A stretch of DNA of 15,699 bases from UMGS1649 sp045637095 (GTDB lineage Bacteria; Bacillota; Clostridia; TANB77; CAG-465), in NCBI GenBank assembly GCA_045637095.1, contig JAZTYX010000055.1, positions 1 to 15,699 of the forward strand. Direction: 5' to 3'. Position numbers and translations under genes: made by a program. The notes beneath the pieces were generated by a model. It ran no database searches. It saw nothing but the letters and a program-made list of their open reading frames with translations, and had not been told where the DNA came from. Below are positions 15,511-15,699 of the stretch, in pieces; the first letter of the stretch is position 1, and each line of letters begins with the position of its first letter.

Positions 15511-15699
15511 ATGAAGAAAATAAATAAAATATATTATGCTTTAATACTAATAGTTACACTTACGTTTTTTGGTGTGCTTTGTTATTATTGCTATATTAAT
15601 AAAGTGTATATAGATATAAACGGTGAAAAAATAGAATTAAACATATTAGATAATAAAACAATAGATTTAACTACATTTAATTCCAATGAAGAGGTTGTA
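15511..15699 (+). CDS. N-terminus of a membrane-anchored or secreted protein (3' truncated by window)
   Basis: An open frame from ATG 15511 runs past the right edge, giving 63 visible residues. GAGGT at 15502-15506 is close but usable. A short basic start (MKKINKIYY) precedes a hydrophobic segment of about 20 residues (ALILIVTLTFFGVLCYYCYI), then a hydrophilic Asn/Asp/Lys-rich region beginning KVYIDINGEKIELN. This suggests an N-terminal membrane anchor with an extracellular domain. There is no lipobox with a clear L-x-x-C before a mature end, although Cys residues lie in the segment. No promoter was convincing. The function cannot be assigned from this part. Confidence 0.7.
   Translation, partial: MKKINKIYYALILIVTLTFFGVLCYYCYINKVYIDINGEKIELNILDNKTIDLTTFNSNEEVV

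Noticed and set aside
1..15699. CRISPR array, tRNA genes, insertion sequences, reverse transcriptase or phage genes
   Set aside because: No regularly spaced direct repeats, tRNA-like cloverleaf, transposase or polymerase motifs were seen by eye on either strand.

Overview
The window is AT-rich, densely coded chromosomal DNA with strong Shine-Dalgarno sites, sigma-A-type promoters (often with an extended -10 TGn), a T-box riboswitch and standard stop codons. This points to a low-GC Firmicute, most likely a gut-type clostridium. The leader GISLIVLVITIIVMIILA on two surface proteins is, from memory, typical of uncultured gut Clostridia. The genus cannot be fixed from the sequence alone.

Layout. 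1-253 is the 3' end of a beta-helix-like surface protein with its own terminator. uvrA (420-3248) follows as a single-gene unit. Next is a pilin-leader protein with an FGE-sulfatase/C-type-lectin-like passenger (3361-4803). After it comes a cytoplasmic protein (4907-6055) that looks like a peptidase-MA (gluzincin) fold with its zinc-binding residues gone and an acidic insert added. The RNase P RNA gene (6172-6503) has its own promoter and terminator. A small membrane-anchored FN3-like protein (6619-7095) precedes an aspartate T-box leader (7141-7371), which controls aspS (7444-9234) and probably gpsA (9282-10244). A second pilin-leader protein carrying BspA-type leucine-rich repeats lies at 10400-12958. 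A six-span ABC half-transporter with a divergent ATPase domain follows (13149-14951). A bidirectional terminator separates it from a small convergent gene of unknown function (15009-15341, minus). The window ends in the start of a membrane-anchored protein (15511 onward).

How the genes relate. The housekeeping units (uvrA, rnpB, aspS-gpsA) alternate with cell-surface genes, and nearly every unit is closed by a clear intrinsic terminator. The most unusual theme is a shared N-terminal module of about 105 residues (pilin-like leader, helix, small conserved domain) fused to unrelated passengers: FGE-like in one gene and BspA LRR in another. The beta-helix fragment at the left edge may be a third member, but its N-terminus is outside the window. 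No complete defence, phage, CRISPR or biosynthetic system is visible.
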